Assembly (NCBI GenBank): GCA_018065165.1
Contig: JAGHTV010000060.1
Coordinates: 1 to 6,330, forward strand
Source of the DNA: Candidatus Sodaliphilus fimicaballi
Lineage (GTDB): Bacteria > Bacteroidota > Bacteroidia > Bacteroidales > Muribaculaceae
Reading direction: 5' to 3'
DNA: 6,330 nucleotides
The notes under the pieces are model-generated. The model was given only the letters and a program-made list of their open reading frames with translations. It searched no databases and was not told where the DNA came from. The position numbers and the translations under genes were made by a program. Shown piece by piece: positions 6,303 through 6,330 of this stretch. Each line of letters starts with the position of its first letter. Position 1 is the stretch's first letter.

Positions 6303-6326
6303 GTCCAACTTTTCGGGTTCACTTCA
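6303..6326 (-). repeat. Right terminal inverted repeat of the IS
   Basis: This is the complement of the left end over 24 bp with one mismatch, finishing in CA. It starts 16 nt after the orfB stop codon. Confidence 0.93.
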
Positions 6327-6329
6327 GTA
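6327..6329. repeat. Target site duplication (GTA), right copy
   Basis: GTA follows the CA end of the IS and matches 4885-4887. The next base, T at 6330, continues the interrupted palindromic repeat as expected. Confidence 0.85.
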
Positions 6330-6330
6330 T

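Larger units (their letters stand above)
4888..6326 (+). mobile_element. Complete IS3-family (IS150-group) insertion sequence, 1439 bp
   Basis: The element starts with TGAAGTGAACCC and ends with the complement GGGTTCACTTCA. The terminal inverted repeats are 24 bp with one mismatch, and GTA is duplicated at both sides. It encodes orfA with two helix-turn-helix units and a zipper, and orfB with an HTH_21-type region and an intact DD(35)E integrase core in the -1 frame, with a slippery A7 between them. All parts needed for transposition look intact, so it is probably recent and possibly active. I cannot give an ISfinder name. No TAnnTTTG promoter is visible ahead of orfA. Confidence 0.96.

Noticed and set aside
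4888..6326. Apparent frameshift mutation splitting one transposase gene
   Set aside because: The -1 offset with a slippery A7 and downstream stem is the normal design of IS3-family elements, so this is not a pseudogene.
1..6330. CRISPR array, tRNA, rRNA or defence system
   Set aside because: No regularly spaced repeats, no cloverleaf and no rRNA-like sequence are visible; the genes are housekeeping genes plus one IS.

Overview
The window looks like a piece of a Bacteroidales (Bacteroidetes) chromosome. Two promoter candidates carry the Bacteroidetes-type -7 box TAnnTTTG with a TTTG about 20 bp upstream. The protein-coding starts lack Shine-Dalgarno sequences and sit in A-rich leaders. The topoisomerase subunit begins with the 'RPGMYIGKLGDGS' form that I associate with Bacteroidetes ParE. 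I cannot fix the genus from the sequence alone.

Layout from left to right: (1) 1-143 is the 3' flank of a leftward gene, with a good intrinsic terminator at 61-95. (2) 144-1976, minus strand, encodes a long-chain acyl-CoA synthetase-type AMP-forming ligase. (3) 1977-2317 is a divergent intergenic region with a promoter facing each way and, between them, a run of small hairpins of unknown meaning. (4) 2318-4294, plus strand, is parE (topoisomerase IV subunit B). It overlaps by 23 nt with (5) coaD at 4272-4769 (phosphopantetheine adenylyltransferase, CoA synthesis), so the two are almost certainly co-transcribed. (6) From about 4794 there is a palindromic extragenic repeat. It is cut near its right end by (7) a complete IS3-family, IS150-group insertion sequence at 4888-6326 (1439 bp). 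The element has 24-bp terminal inverted repeats with one mismatch, a 3-bp GTA target duplication, orfA and orfB in -1 relation, a frameshift signal between them, and an intact DDE triad.

The housekeeping genes are unrelated in pathway: fatty-acid activation, chromosome decatenation, and CoA synthesis (CoA being also a substrate of the ligase). I see no undescribed multi-gene system. The points most worth a second look are that the IS landed in the hairpin of a palindromic repeat, which recalls IS1397/ISKpn1; the well-formed -1 frameshift signal; a hairpin that buries the orfA start codon; and a Leu in the ParE TOPRIM motif where Asp is usual (EGDSA read as EGLSA), a position tied to quinolone response in other bacteria.
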